From Chamaecrista fasciculata (taxonomy: Eukaryota; Streptophyta; Magnoliopsida; Fabales; Fabaceae), in NCBI GenBank assembly GCA_003254925.1, contig QANZ01037616.1, forward strand, positions 1-64,000: DNA of 64,000 nucleotides. Reading direction: 5' to 3'. The notes under the pieces are model-generated. The model was not told the origin of the DNA, searched no databases, and saw nothing but the letters and a program-made list of their open reading frames with translations. Made by a program: the position numbers and the translations under genes. Positions 1 to 11,500 of the stretch are shown here, in pieces. Within the stretch, counting starts at the first letter, position 1; every line of letters begins with the position of its first letter.

Positions 1-265
1 TATAACTTATCCAATGTGGGACTTTAATTACTAACTATACTAACACATTCTTAAAATAAAAGAACATTCCTTTCCCTTTTTCTAGATTGGGAATGAACTG
101 GCTCATCACAGACATGTTTAAACTGAATAGAGCCTTCTTCTTTAGCTCCTCCTCAGTCGTAGGTATCAACTTTCTCTCCCCTCCTCATGTACCAGAGCTA
201 CATATATATACGTAGAAAATGAATTACAGTCGAGCACTATTGTCATATACTCATATATATATATT

Positions 266-684
266 GGCTAAAGTCTCAATTTGGTCCCATATCTTTTGCT
301 CAGTTCCCAATTTAGTCCCATATATATCTTTTTTTATTGCACTTTTAATTCCATAACTTTAGGTCAGGTCTCACTTTGGTCCCATATCTTTTTTTGTTAT
401 AGATTTGGTTTTATATCTTTGGGTCAATTGCAGAATTGATCCTATATCTTTGAATCAAATGCAGAAGTGGTCCCATGTCATTGCAAAATGAGCAATTAAC
501 AATTGATTCTTTTACAAAGATATGAGAACAATTTTGCAACATGACCAAAATATATGAGATAAAAAATGATATGGGACCAAATTGGAACCTTTTGTAAAGA
601 GACGAGACCAAAAGTGCAGCAAATAAAGATACATGACCAAATTAGAAACTGAGCAAAAGATGAGACCAAATTTATAGTTTGACC
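266..684. mobile_element. Foldback (Mutator-like) DNA transposon, non-autonomous
   Basis: The left arm starting GGCTAAAGTCTCAATTTGG returns in reverse complement at the right end (ACCAAATTTATAG...TTTGACC), so the whole 419 bp can fold on itself. The arms are made of GGTCCCATAT-type units about 31 bp apart. The flanks are (TA)n on both sides, so a 9-bp target duplication (tatatatat) is possible but not diagnostic. No protein is encoded. Assignment to Mutator-like elements is inferred from better-preserved relatives in this window. Confidence 0.7.
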
Positions 685-733
685 TATATATATAGTACTA
701 GATTTTTTTTGACCAAGTAGTACTAAAAATTTT

Positions 734-1176
734 GGCTAAAGTGCACTTTTGGTCCCATAAATTTTGCTAAGGTCTCGATTTGGTCCCATAACTTTTTCTT
801 GTTACACTTTTGGCCTCATATCTTTTGCTCAAGTTGCAGATTTGGTTCCGCGTTACACTTTTGGTCCCATATCTTTGGGTCATGTTAAAGAATTGGTCTC
901 ATATCTTTTGGTCAGATTGTAGGATTGGTCCCATATTTTTGGGTCATATGCAAAATTGGTCTCATATATTTGGATCAAGTGGGACTGACAGTGAAACTTT
1001 TTGCAAAATTATAGGACCAATTTTGCAACATGACCAAAAGATATGGGACCAAAAGTGATACGGGACCAAATCTGCAACTTTTTACAAAGATATGAGACCG
1101 AAAGTGCAACAAAAACAGTTATGGGACCAAATTGAAACCTCAACAAAAGTTATAGAACTAAAAATGCACTTTGACC
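734..1176. mobile_element. Foldback (Mutator-like) DNA transposon, non-autonomous
   Basis: The ends GGCTAAAGTGCACTTTTGG and, reversed, GGTCAAAGTGCATTTTTAG form long terminal inverted arms. At least six units of the form GGTCCCATATCTTTGGGTCA follow each other at 30-32 bp spacing in the left arm. The element is flanked on both sides by AAAATTTT, a likely 8-9-bp target duplication. The short open frames inside are repeat-derived and are not genes. Confidence 0.78.
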
Positions 1177-2244
1177 AAAATTTTTTTTTGTGTTACGTTA
1201 CATACCTTGTGAGGAATTCAGAGATGGGGGTGGAGCAGAAGATGGGGGAGGTATCACCATTGGCGATTCGGGTGACGTCAGGTTTGATATCCTCGTAGGA
1301 CACAACAGGGATGATTAATGAACACTAGCATGGTATAAAAGATAAAATATGCTGGGTTTGTTGTTATTTAAACCAGGTTACTGTAGAAAATATATTTCAA
1401 CAAGGACATTAAAAATAGAAAATATGTATTGATGAGGACATTGTCGTTGAATGTGAGCTTGCACAAATTAAAGGAAGAAGGTCAATGAAGGGAATTTGGT
1501 TAATAACATGATCATTGTGACTTATTACGGTGTTGAGAAAATGCAACAATAATTGCAGAGAATGCTCTCTTTTTTTATTTAATGTAGTTGAATATGATGG
1601 ACACCTGAATGAAAGTGATACACTACAGTTTAAATTTCATGGAGTCTACTAAATTCCACAAAATCTGGACTATATATATTCTTCACAAGTACAACACTGT
1701 CATGAAACATTTTAAAACAGATTTGATATAGTAAAAGTCTAAAAGATATATAAACGTTTGGTATGATGTGATCTCATACCCGTCATCTTATATACTATGG
1801 TATCTTGGATGTCTGGCGTTTGGTAACGCCATGATGTCGTCATAGACGACATCCAAGATAACACACTGTCATCAGATGACAGCAAAAATGGTGTAATTTG
1901 ATGTCGACACAAAAACTATGTTATCTCATATGACGGTGTTTGTAAGGGCATTTTTCAATCAAAGTTCCAATTTTACCCTTTTTGGTTTTTTTGTTTTTTT
2001 TTTAATAAAACTTACTATATATTTGGTTCCTAAATTTATAACTAGTCAACTAATTTGTTAATGAATAATCAAAATATATGACTCATTTATCGAATTATTT
2101 CAATTGTTAATAATTTAGTCATTGGGTCAAATTTAGGGAACAAAAAGAAATTTAATATAAATTTAGGGATAAAAAAGTTTTAATTGTTAATAATTTATTT
2201 CAATTGTTAATAATTTAGTCATTTATCAAGAGTTAAAAAAGGGG
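1177..2244. other. Intergenic; palindrome-rich island at 1755-1950
   Basis: No gene is seen. Between 1801 and 1882 three nested or adjacent perfect palindromes occur: a 13-bp arm (TATCTTGGATGTC with its complement at 1848-1860), a 9-bp arm (GATGTCGTC at 1833 with its complement at 1845) and an 8-bp arm (CTGTCATC at 1866 with its complement at 1875). The small hairpin GGCGTTTGGTAACGCC sits inside the first. Flanks with CGTTTGGTA and GGTGTTTG suggest a small MITE, but its ends are not certain. The rest is plain AT-rich DNA. Confidence 0.45.
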
Positions 2245-2358
2245 GAAATCGAGTCACGTGAAATCGACAAAGACCGCGAGCTTCTGCTTCCGTCGGAGTC
2301 GTCGGTGCCGTCGTCAGAGCCGGCGGTAGTGAAAGATGAAGAAGAACGATGCTATTGA
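2245..2358 (+). pseudogene. GC-rich coding-like fragment, no start codon
   Basis: A short open stretch with sharply higher GC than its surroundings reads EIDKDRELLLPSESS, then VPSSEPAVVKDEEE, then a stop at 2356-2358. It has no ATG. The acidic, serine-rich stretch following DRELLLP resembles the N-terminal region of plant COV1-like (CONTINUOUS VASCULAR RING) membrane proteins, but this is a weak memory-based match. It lies about 180 bp left of the right end of a GGCCAAAGTC-type foldback (to 2635), so it may be a host gene piece captured by a transposon. It could also be chance. Confidence 0.3.
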
Positions 2359-2529
2359 AGAAGGAGAAGAAGAGTCGTTTGGTTGGGTTTAGGGCAAAAT
2401 TGTTTCAAATACTAGTTTATTTATTTTTTCTTATACTTTAGTCTTATTATAAAAAGAAAGGACCCTTAATTCAAAAAAATAAAACTTTTTGGGTAATGTA
2501 AACCAATTTTTTCTTTTATTTAACAGAAA

Positions 2530-2635
2530 AATTGGATGGAAATTGAAAAGAGACTAACTGTAGAATTTTTTAGAAACTTGAGGGACCAAAACAAAACTTT
2601 GAGCAAACTTGAGGGACCAAAATAGGACTTTGGCC
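2530..2635. mobile_element. Right-end fragment of a GGCCAAAGTC-type foldback
   Basis: Repeated GAGGGACCAAAA units ending in AGGACTTTGGCC match the right arm of the complete element at 56645-57119. No matching left end was found upstream, so it is partial or too diverged to trace. A similar array of units GGTGTTATTTGCAC follows at 2685-2805 with about 31-bp spacing and ends in TTTTGGCCC. Confidence 0.5.
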
Positions 2636-2920
2636 TAATTTTTTATGAAATTACTATTATACCCTCACTGATTTGGCCGAAATTTAACATGAGGGTGTTA
2701 TTTGCACGTAATTAAAAACTCAGGGGTCCTATTTGCACAAATTGAAAATTCAAAGGTGTTATGTGCACCCAACCTAAAACTTAGGGGGTGTCTCTGCATT
2801 TTGGCCCAAATAATATAAGATATTCGTATTGCCAATATATATATAAGATATATATGTATACATGACTCGTTTGGCCAAAAAAAATATGTATACATGACTC
2901 ACGCTCCTTAATTTTAAAAT

Positions 2921-4002
2921 GGTCAAAATCTTATTTTATTTTTTTTTTAGTATAAACCAATGGTATCCAATGTCGGAAACATTGACTAATTCTTTCGTCG
3001 CGGGTTCTCCACTTAAGGGTAAACGACTGACCACATAATGCTTTCTATTCCCAAAGGTGGGATTCGAACTTTCACCACTTGGTTAAGGGACCAAGTGAGG
3101 AACCACTAGACCACACTCATGTGGTTGTCAAAATCTTATTTTGGTCTGTAATATTTTACCTCAAATTCTGTTTTGCTCCCTAATATTTTTTTTGTTTTGT
3201 TTTGATCTTTAATGCTTCCCAAGGTTCCATTTTGACCTCTACTTTCTTAATATGATCATATATCTCTTGTTTCAAATCTGAATGCGATGAAATTGAAGCT
3301 ATAAGTTACTCTTGATGAGTTCTTTCTCTTCTCAACTAGAGTCGCCAACACATGAGTATAATTTGGGCCTGAAATTGAGTCTCTTGTTTCATAGAGTTGA
3401 TAATATGTCTCTCGTTTCAAGTCTTAATGCGACGAAATCAGAGTTATGAGTTACTCTTGATGAGTTCTTTTTTTTTTGTCCAATTGGAACCAACGACAAA
3501 TGAGATCAAATAATACTCTCGAAATTAAGATTAGAGTTTTCACCAAATATATTTTTGGAGTACTATTTGTTCTCATTTAATTTGTTGATGTCTCCACCTA
3601 AATAGAGAAAAAAAACTAATCAAGAATAATTCGTAGCTTCGATTTTGTTACATTCAAACTTGAAATGAGAGAGATATAACAAACTTCATGAAATGAGAAA
3701 CCCACTTTTGGGCCCGATTTTAAACTCAATTTAACCTCGTTTACCAATGTAATAGTCCCAACTCGGTAGAGAAAAAATTCAACAAGAGTAACTTATTGCT
3801 TCAATTTCATCACATTCAGACTTAAAACGATATAGATATGATCATACTCCATAATTAGAGATTAAATGTTGAGCCTATTAAAAAACATTAGTGGTCAAAA
3901 AAATTTTTTTGGAAAATATTAAGGACCAAAATGGAATAAAAAATGTTACGGACAAAAATAAAATTTGGAGTAAATATTAAGAACCAGAGTGAGGTTTTGA
4001 CC
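2921..4002. mobile_element. Modular foldback element (Mutator-like) carrying a SINE
   Basis: The ends GGTCAAAATCTTATTTTGG and, reversed, GGTCAAAACCTCACTCTGG form terminal arms. The element is bounded by a perfect 9-bp duplication TTTTAAAAT (2912-2920 and 4003-4011). Inside, a module with the sense 'TCTCTTGTTTCAA...ATGCGATGAAAT...GAGTTATGAGTTACTC' occurs twice directly (near 3259 and 3406) and again inverted in the right half. A SINE is inserted 17 bp inside the left arm (2938-3126). No protein is encoded. Relatives lie at 12885, 13984, 15112, 18112 and 47790. Confidence 0.8.
2938..3126 (-). mobile_element. tRNA-derived SINE
   Basis: On the minus strand the sequence begins with a polymerase III A box (TGGTCTAGTGG), then a B box (AGTTCGAATCC), and ends in ATACTAAAAAAAAA. 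It is flanked by a perfect 16-bp target duplication (2922-2937 and 3127-3142, GTCAAAATCTTATTTT). The length of about 190 bp, the pol III promoter and the A tail are typical of plant SINEs. The perfect duplication indicates a fairly recent insertion, into the arm of a foldback element. Confidence 0.88.
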
Positions 4003-4137
4003 TTTTAAAATGATGTATTATGAACATAATATACTCAAGTCTTGTTAAAACATAAATATTTTAGAAGTAACAATTAGTGAAATTAAGCAGAGCAATTTGG
4101 CCAAAAAAAAAAAACCAGAGCAATTAAATAAAATTTA

Positions 4138-4696
4138 GGCGAAAGACTCTTTCGTGCCCCTAATGTTTGCAGTGATTTTCAGTTATGCCCCTAACGTTTT
4201 ATTTGTGTCAGTTGTACCCCCAATGTGAAACGTTAGTTTCAATTATGCCCCCAATTTTGACTCAATGCTGATGTGTCAATTATTTTTACTTGTGTGTCAA
4301 TTTTTTGTTCTGAATTGAATATGTGGCAAGATGACTGGATAAATAAAACATCCCTGATTTATTTTTTATCTACCATGGCATTTCCTACGTGGTATAAGGC
4401 TTGCGAAGATAAAGATGAAGATGTCAAAAAAATTTTAGGGTAGTAATTTTTTGATTTAGAGAATGTAAATCCACGTAAGAAATGCCATGGTGGATAAAAA
4501 ATAAATCAGGGATGTTTTATTTATCCAATCTTCTTGCCACCTATTCAATTTAGAACAAAAAATTGACATACAAGTAAAATTAGGGGCATAATTGAAACTA
4601 ATGTTTCATATTGGGGGCACAACTGACACAAATGAAACGTTAGGGGTATAACTGAAAATCACCGCAAACGTTAGTGGCACAAAAGGGTCTTTTGCC
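4138..4696. mobile_element. Foldback (Mutator-like) element with perfect 9-bp target duplication
   Basis: The ends GGCGAAAGACTCTTTCGTG and, reversed, GGCAAAAGACCCTTTTGTG start arms of roughly 260 bp each that are almost complementary along their length, leaving a short centre. The target duplication TAAAATTTA is perfect (4129-4137 and 4697-4705). Units TGCCCCTAACGTTT recur every 29-31 bp. It has no coding capacity. The 9-bp duplication and long inverted arms fit the Mutator superfamily. Confidence 0.87.
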
Positions 4697-4884
4697 TAAA
4701 ATTTAATTTCAAAATAAAATATTTTTTCCATTTTTTATAATTTCATAATTCACAATTAAAAATTGAAAAAAAAAATTGTGTGTACGTGTAATTGTGGATA
4801 TAGAAGTGAATTGTATAATTTCAATCAAATTAATTTAATATGATTCGGATAAAGCTGGTCAAAATTTTTATATTTTAATCATAT

Positions 4885-5010
4885 GAATGTGGCCTATTGG
4901 TTTCTTACTTAGCACCTTTGAGTATGAAAAACATTCTGTGGCCGACAAGGATCGGAGGGATTAATCATTATTCTCGACAATGGATACCTTTTGTTTATAC
5001 CAAAAAAAAA
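4885..5010 (+). mobile_element. Degenerate SINE, same family as 2938-3126
   Basis: The 5' part (TGTGGCCTATTGGTTTCTTAC) matches the A-box region of the SINE at 2938-3126. The tail (CAATGGATACC...GTTTATACCAAAAAAAAA) matches its 3' end. The middle, including the B box, is missing. No clear target duplication is visible, so it is an older, internally deleted copy. The rest of 4706-5865 is AT-rich and shows nothing recognisable. Confidence 0.6.
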
Positions 5011-5865
5011 TTATTATATATATCTTAATTTTACTGATATAATATTGAAATTTTATATTTCCTGCAATATTTATGAGTTCAAAATGCTCTAAAATCTAAC
5101 CATAAAAGTGATATATCTTAATTTTTTTTTTTAATTTCATTTAGCTTAGCAACTCAATTTGTAATTCTTAATTTTATAATTTATAAACTGATTATATATG
5201 TTTTCTTTTAGATGAAATTTTTTATATATAGTTGGACTGTTACTTTTCAAACACAATGTAAACATCGAGATCGAGGATATGTCATTCATCTTAAAATTAA
5301 AATTTTATTATTGAATTGGTATTAATTAATTATTGGAATTTCAATCGTGTAGGTTGAAAATTTAATTTTGTGATTATGAATAAGAGTATATTTAAGTTTC
5401 ATGTAGTAATCAATTATAAGTCGAATTATTATGCTAGACAAAACATTCTAAGTTTCTAACTCAGACTCTGAGAACATTAATTAATTTTCATCCTATATAT
5501 TAAGTTACTTTTTCTTTTTGAATATCTCTTGGTTTTTAAGGTTAATACAGACAGAACAAGAAAATCATTATTCATCTAAAATAAAAGAAATATGTTATGT
5601 TATTACCAAAAATAAAAAGAAAAGAAATATGAGATAAAAAAATTAAATTGGCATTATTAAATTATCCTAATTACTTCCACTAATTCAACATTTACTAACT
5701 ATGGGATAAGATTGTAAAAGAAGTAATTAATGTTCTCTTGATTTTATAAAACATTAAATATTTTGAGATAAAAAAAACCTCCGACAAAACAAATATTGAG
5801 GGACCGAGACCGAGGGAGTACCAATTTAGATATATAGAGTTATGTTGTGACAGTTTAAATTAGGT

Positions 5866-6236
5866 CAAAGTGTAAATTTGGTCCTATATCTTTTGTTGAG
5901 TTCCCAATTTGGTCTTATTTTTTTTTGTTGCACTTTTGGTCCCATGACTTTGGGTCAGTTCCCAATTTAGTCTCATATCTCTTTTTGTTGCAGATTCGAT
6001 CTCATATCTTTGGGTCAATTGCAGAATTGGACCTATATCTTTGAGTTAGGTAGAGAAGTGATCACATATTTTTACTAAAGGATCAACTAAAGGTTGATCA
6101 TTTTACAAAGATATGAGACCGATTCTGCAACTTTATCAAAAGATACCAGACCAAAAATGATACGAGACCAAATTGGTACGTTTTGCAAAGATGAGACCAA
6201 GAGTGCAAAAAAAAATATACAGGACCAAATTTGATA
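5866..6236. mobile_element. Degenerate foldback, relative of 266-684
   Basis: GGTCAAAGTGTAAATTTGG at the left and, reversed, ATCAAATTTGGTCCTG at the right enclose the same GGTCCCAT...GGGTCA units seen at 266-1176. The two arms no longer align end to end, so the borders are approximate. Confidence 0.55.
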
Positions 6237-6496
6237 TATTTGATGATCTGTTTGTATTATTTATTTAATACTTTTCATTTAACTAGAAATATATCAAATA
6301 TCTTATAGTACGTACTTATCTCTCTAACGATTTCATCTATCTCTTAAAATCCTCAATCTATAAGTAGACTTTATAACTTTAATTTGGATAACACTACTCT
6401 TGGATATTGTGAGTCGGACTCGGATCGATCTACTCATTGTTCAGATTTGTTTATCATGTCTTCTACACCTCCAAATAAGTTCACTCAGAATAATTA

Positions 6497-6761
6497 GAGT
6501 AAATTAACAATATAGTCTCTAGAAGATTATCGAGTTGACAACTCAGTCTTTGAGAAATAAAATGCACATTTATTCATTGAAAGATCAAAACTGTATACTT
6601 TTTAATCTCTAAAAGATTAAAATGGTATATTATTTAATCCATAAAAATAACTAGTTAATATACCGTTTTAATCTTTCGTGGATTAAAATGTATATTTCAA
6701 TTTTTCAAAGACCGAGTTGTCAGCTCGATAATCTTTCAGGAACCAAATTGTTATTTTACTC
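6497..6761. mobile_element. Small foldback MITE with possible TTA duplication
   Basis: GAGTAAATTAACAATATAG at the left pairs with its imperfect complement ending TTGTTATTTTACTC at the right. The GATTATCGAGTTGACAACTC segment is mirrored at 6705-6730. TTA flanks both sides (6494-6496 and 6762-6764), as in PIF/Harbinger MITEs, but the ends lack the usual GGG start, so the superfamily is uncertain. Confidence 0.55.
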
Positions 6762-7062
6762 TTATTATTATTTATTTATTTACCCCAATTTATATTTAAA
6801 AATTCATATGTTTTATATATTCTTCTTGCTTCATGCACCGTGCTATATTTTAAGGGCATTTTTATGTATTTTTTCAAGCCTCCTAAATCCTAATTATTTA
6901 TATGCTTTGCATAATATTACATATGGGTATGTACTCGAGTTGAATTTTTTTTATTTTGCACAATCGATGTTTTATTATTGACATTATATAGAGTATGATG
7001 TAATTTGACATCTCTTATGTTTTTTGCTTTGTTATATTTATGCAATTTTGATATAATACGTC

Positions 7063-7360
7063 AAATACTCATTTTTCTCCTCAAACTATAGGATAAGTTT
7101 CATTTTTGTCCTAAAACTATAATTTATTTTTCATTTTGATCCTCAAACTTTCACATTTATTTTGTTTTGGTCCTCAAAATATATGTGAAAGTTTAAGGAT
7201 CATTTTGAGATGGATCATTTCTTATGAGATGGATCATTTCTTAGAATATATGTGAAAGTTTAAGGATTAAAACAAAACAAAAATTAATTTTAGAATCAAA
7301 ATGAAATTTGAAAGTCAACTGGTCAGATTAAAACTTTAGGACGAAATCGGGTGAGCTATA
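7063..7360. mobile_element. Degenerate foldback with an internal tandem duplication
   Basis: Left-arm units (TCCTCAAACTATAGG, TCCTAAAACTATAAT, TCCTCAAACTTTCACAT) are mirrored at the right (GTGAAAGTTTAAGGATC, TTAGAATCAAAATGAAA). A segment TGAGATGGATCATTTCTTA is present twice in a row near the centre (7208-7243). No gene is seen in 6765-7912 otherwise. Confidence 0.5.
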
Positions 7361-7921
7361 AAAGCTTCAAAAAAATTTTATCTTTTTAAAAAAGGTAAAA
7401 TTCCATACATATTTATTATAAGGCTCTTTCAACCAAAAAAACCTGATTTATATACTCTTTCTTTTTCATAATGGGTCATGCAAAAGAATAAAGATCATTT
7501 TTAGTCCAGATTTTTACTCTGCATTGGCGTAAGAAATATATACTAACTACAAATTTTGAAAGCATAATATTCACATAGAGTGGATCTGGTCAGATCATTA
7601 ACGTAATGTTTTAGACAACTTCAATATTCACGTTGACCCTTGGGTTTAGGATTTAAGGCATTTCTATGAAAGATATCGGTTAGCTGTACCTACTCAATCA
7701 TCATTCAAAGTATCATTTTCATAAAATCAGTCACTTGAAAAAATGTACAAGGGGATCCAATCATCATCAATCACTGTACAAGAACTTCTCTTGAATTTTC
7801 TTTAGTTCTGGATTCACATATATGCAACAACATTAACAATTGTGAAGGCAATTGCCAACAAACAAACCATGATCGATAATCATCCTACTCTACTAATCTA
7901 CTGTACTCATAAATCATAAAA

Positions 7922-8212
7922 GGCAAAAATACTACCCCAAAATATGAGGTCAGTCCTAGTTGTACCACCAAAGTTTTTTTTTTTTTGTTAATAGTATCCC
8001 AAAAGTATGTGTTAGTTTCAATTATACCCCAAAAGTGTTTTTGGGTCAATAATACTCCCAATATTTTCTTTCTTGTGTCAATTGTACCCCCAATTTAGAG
8101 CTACAATTGACTTAAATGTGAAAGATTGGGAGTACAATTGACTCAAAAAAAACTTTTAAGGATATAACTGAAACTGACTCCATACTTTAGAGGTACCAAA
8201 AGTACTTTTGCC
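7922..8212. mobile_element. Foldback (Mutator-like) MITE with perfect 9-bp duplication
   Basis: The ends GGCAAAAATACTACCCC and, reversed, GGCAAAAGTACTTTTGG enclose 291 bp with long complementary arms. The target duplication ATCATAAAA is perfect (7913-7921 and 8213-8221). Units TACCCCAAAA recur at 30-32 bp. It lies about 330 bp downstream of the gene 1 stop codon and encodes nothing. Confidence 0.86.
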
Positions 8213-8268
8213 ATCATAAAATATATTTACAACTCAATTAACAAAACTTGTTACAATAACATTAAGAG

Positions 8269-8514
8269 AAAAACTATATTTTAGTTATTAAATTTATCCC
8301 AAAATTATAACTTAATCCCTGAATATTAGAAATACACTTTTTGATCATGGATTTATTTATAAACATCAACTATTTAATTTTCACATATGATGTTTCAGAG
8401 ACTAAATAATTGTGTTTATTAAAAAAATTAGAGACCAAAAAGTACATTTCCAATATCTAGGGACTAAATTGTAATTTTAGGATAAATTTAAAGACTGAAA
8501 AATAAGTTTTCTCT
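8269..8514. mobile_element. Foldback MITE at the 3' flank of gene 1
   Basis: AGAGAAAAACTATATTTTAG at the left pairs with the reverse of AAAATAAGTTTTCTCT at the right, and the intervening arms are complementary over roughly 80 bp. It ends 27 bp beyond the gene 1 stop codon, so the 3' UTR or poly(A) site of gene 1 very likely falls in this repeat. No clear target duplication was found. Confidence 0.6.
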
Positions 8515-8541
8515 AAAATCAATTACCTTAATCAACAATCA

Positions 8542-11500
8542 TCATCGGGCATCAATTAAGGTCATGGTTATTTCATTGGTGGAGGAAAATTGATTCTGAC
8601 TTGAGTAGGAAAGATGTGGTGGAATTGAATCCTTCTCTCTAAAGAAACCAGGCTGTTTAGGCTCTGCCATTTCCATTTCACTTTCCATCATCAAAACTGC
8701 AGATGCTATATTGGGCCTATCATATTGATTCTGCTGCACACAAAGAAGACTCACATGAATGCACCTCAATACTTCTGATAAATTGCACTTCTCCTTTATG
8801 TTCTCATCAACCAATTCTAGAACTGTTCCTTCTTTCCACAACATCCATGCCTGAAACACACAAGAGTTGATTATCAATCATATTATCACACACAACACTC
8901 ACAAGAAGGCAAAAGTACTCATTTTGTCCCTAAACTTTACACCAACTGTCAATTTCGTCCCCAATCTTTTTTACTGTCAATTTCGTCCCTAATATTTCAC
9001 ATTTTGATCGATTTCATCATTTGCTCTTACTTTAACCAAATATTAACGACAAAATCTACCTGGCTAATGATGTATAATGTAAGATTGATAGAAAAACAAA
9101 CTCAAATCTTAACCAAAATTGAAAAACATAATGTAGTCTGTCGTTAATTTATTAAAAGAAGTTAGTCCATGGATAAAATTGACAAAAATTTAAAACATTA
9201 GGGACAAAATTGACAGCAAATAAAAATTGGGAATGAAATTGACCGTTGGTATAAATTTTGAGGACGAAATTAGTGCTTTTGCCCTCACAAGAAAGTTCAC
9301 CAAGTTGTATCTAGAATCTAGAGTGCTCACATGACCAATAAGGTTGTGCATGTAGTCTTGTAGATAAAACCCTCTGTTTTTCTTCCCACATATAATCTCC
9401 ATCACTAATATACCGTAGCTAAAGACGTCGGATTTCACCGAGTATAACCCATCAGCAGCATATTCTGGAGCCATGTAACCACTAAGAAAATATAACAGAG
9501 TAATTAATTAAGATATGAAAAGTGTTTAATAGAGCTTCGATATTTTGAAAGTATTACAAAGATTCTCTTACTAAGTTCCCACTACTCTATTTGTATTGCC
9601 TTGTGTCTGCTCTTCTCCAAAAGTTTTAGCCAATCCAAAATCTGATATTTTTGGGGTCAACTTGTAATCGAGCAAAATGTTGCTTGCTTTGAGATCTCTA
9701 TGAATGATTCTTAGTCTAGAATCTTGATGAAGATACATGAGGCCCCGACCGATTCCAAGAATGATTTGGTAGCGAGTAGACCAATCTAGCAACTTCCGTT
9801 TGTTATTATCTGTTAACATCAACGAGTAAACTAGTCAATTGTCATGTTAGAATTATTCATTCAATCAAAGCTGGAGTGTCATAAGCTGTTTTGGCAGCAC
9901 TAAAGACTAGATTAATTATTCTATGCTGTTACATTAAAACTGATTCATACCAAAGATGAAGGAGTCCAAACTTTTGTTTGGCATGTATTCATATACTAAC
10001 ATCTTTTCTTGTCCTTCAATGCAACATCCAAGAAGTCTCACAAGATTTCGATGCTGAAGCTTTACAATGAATTTGACTTCATTCTTGAACTCACCTAGTC
10101 CTTGTCCTGAACTTTGTGAAAGTCTTTTCACAGCAATTTCTTGACCATCTAATAACTTTCCCTGCATAACATTTTTGAGTTTAATGATATACTATTTACA
10201 TTTTACAATGTTCATAGCTTTCAAAATGTTCTTAGTTCAAGACTGAGATGTCGAAATTACCCAGTATACCGGCCCAAATCCACCCTCCCCAATTTTGTTC
10301 CTCTTTGAGAAGTTATCTGTGGCGAATTCTAAGGTTGATAGAGCAAACAACGGGAGACCTAGATCATCCTCTGATCCTTCATGATCGTCATTGTTTTGAA
10401 TTTGATCTTTTACAAATTCTGATTTCTCTGTGAAAAGTGGTAGAAGCGTTAGCTTAGTCCATAAGCATGACAGAAAACAATTGATATGTGTATGCGATTT
10501 AGAGGCCAAAGAGAAACATCATTGACTGTTATAACAGAGAAATAATACAAGTCCAGTTAGGATGTGCATAAATGGCTGTAACTGTAACTTGTAAGGAATA
10601 AAGCGACACAAGTACTGTGATGTGAATAAATACAAAATCATATCGTTTTATGTAGGAATTCCCCTGTTTGATCAAAGTATGCTATCTGAATCCCATAATT
10701 AACAACTTTTTTTTTATTATTCGAATTTCCCTTGCATTCCAAGCACCATATATAGAAATGACATATTTATAACTTAGGCAAAAGTACCATTTTATCCTCC
10801 AACTTTACATCAATTTTCAATTTCGTCCCCAAAATTTGTTTACTGTCAATTTCGCCCCAAAAGTTTCACATTTGGGTTGATTTTATCATTTGCACTATCT
10901 TAATCCAAAGAATTAATGACAAATTTCACGTGACTTATGACATGTACTATAAAAATGACTGAAAAAATAAATAAATCCTAACTTAGTTTGAAAATCACAG
11001 AGTTTGTCTTTAGTTCATTAGATGGAGTTAGATAAAAAATAAAATTGACCAAAATATGAAACTTTGAGGATAAAATTAATAATAATAAACAAATTTTACA
11101 GACAAAATTGACAATTGATGTAAAATTTCAGGATATAAGTAGATAACATCATTACAGATCTATGAAGAAACCTAAAGCACTGGGATTTGGGAACTAAATG
11201 GAAGTGAATCATTTTACCTTTTCTCTTTCTATAAATGAGGTAGGACCCAGCTGAAAGCATTCCCAAAATCACAACAATGATGATAGGAAGGATGATTATC
11301 AATTTCTTTCTAGTCCCCATCCCAGATTCTGCAATTCCATGGTTCAATTAATCATCAAACAAGAAACTCTGGTTAAATCCACAAATCAAAAGTGGTATAT
11401 CTAGAATATACAACACTCCAACATGAAAAGACAATGATATTTTCTACCTAATTCTGAAGCACTCATTCGAACATACAGATCCTGCCCTCCAGACGTATAT

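Noticed and set aside
1-265. Left-edge sequence with TATCCAATGTGGGAC and a possible short coding piece (EELKKKALFSLNMS on the minus strand)
   Set aside because: The frame is not continuous and no family is recognised; it may be the edge of an element outside the window.
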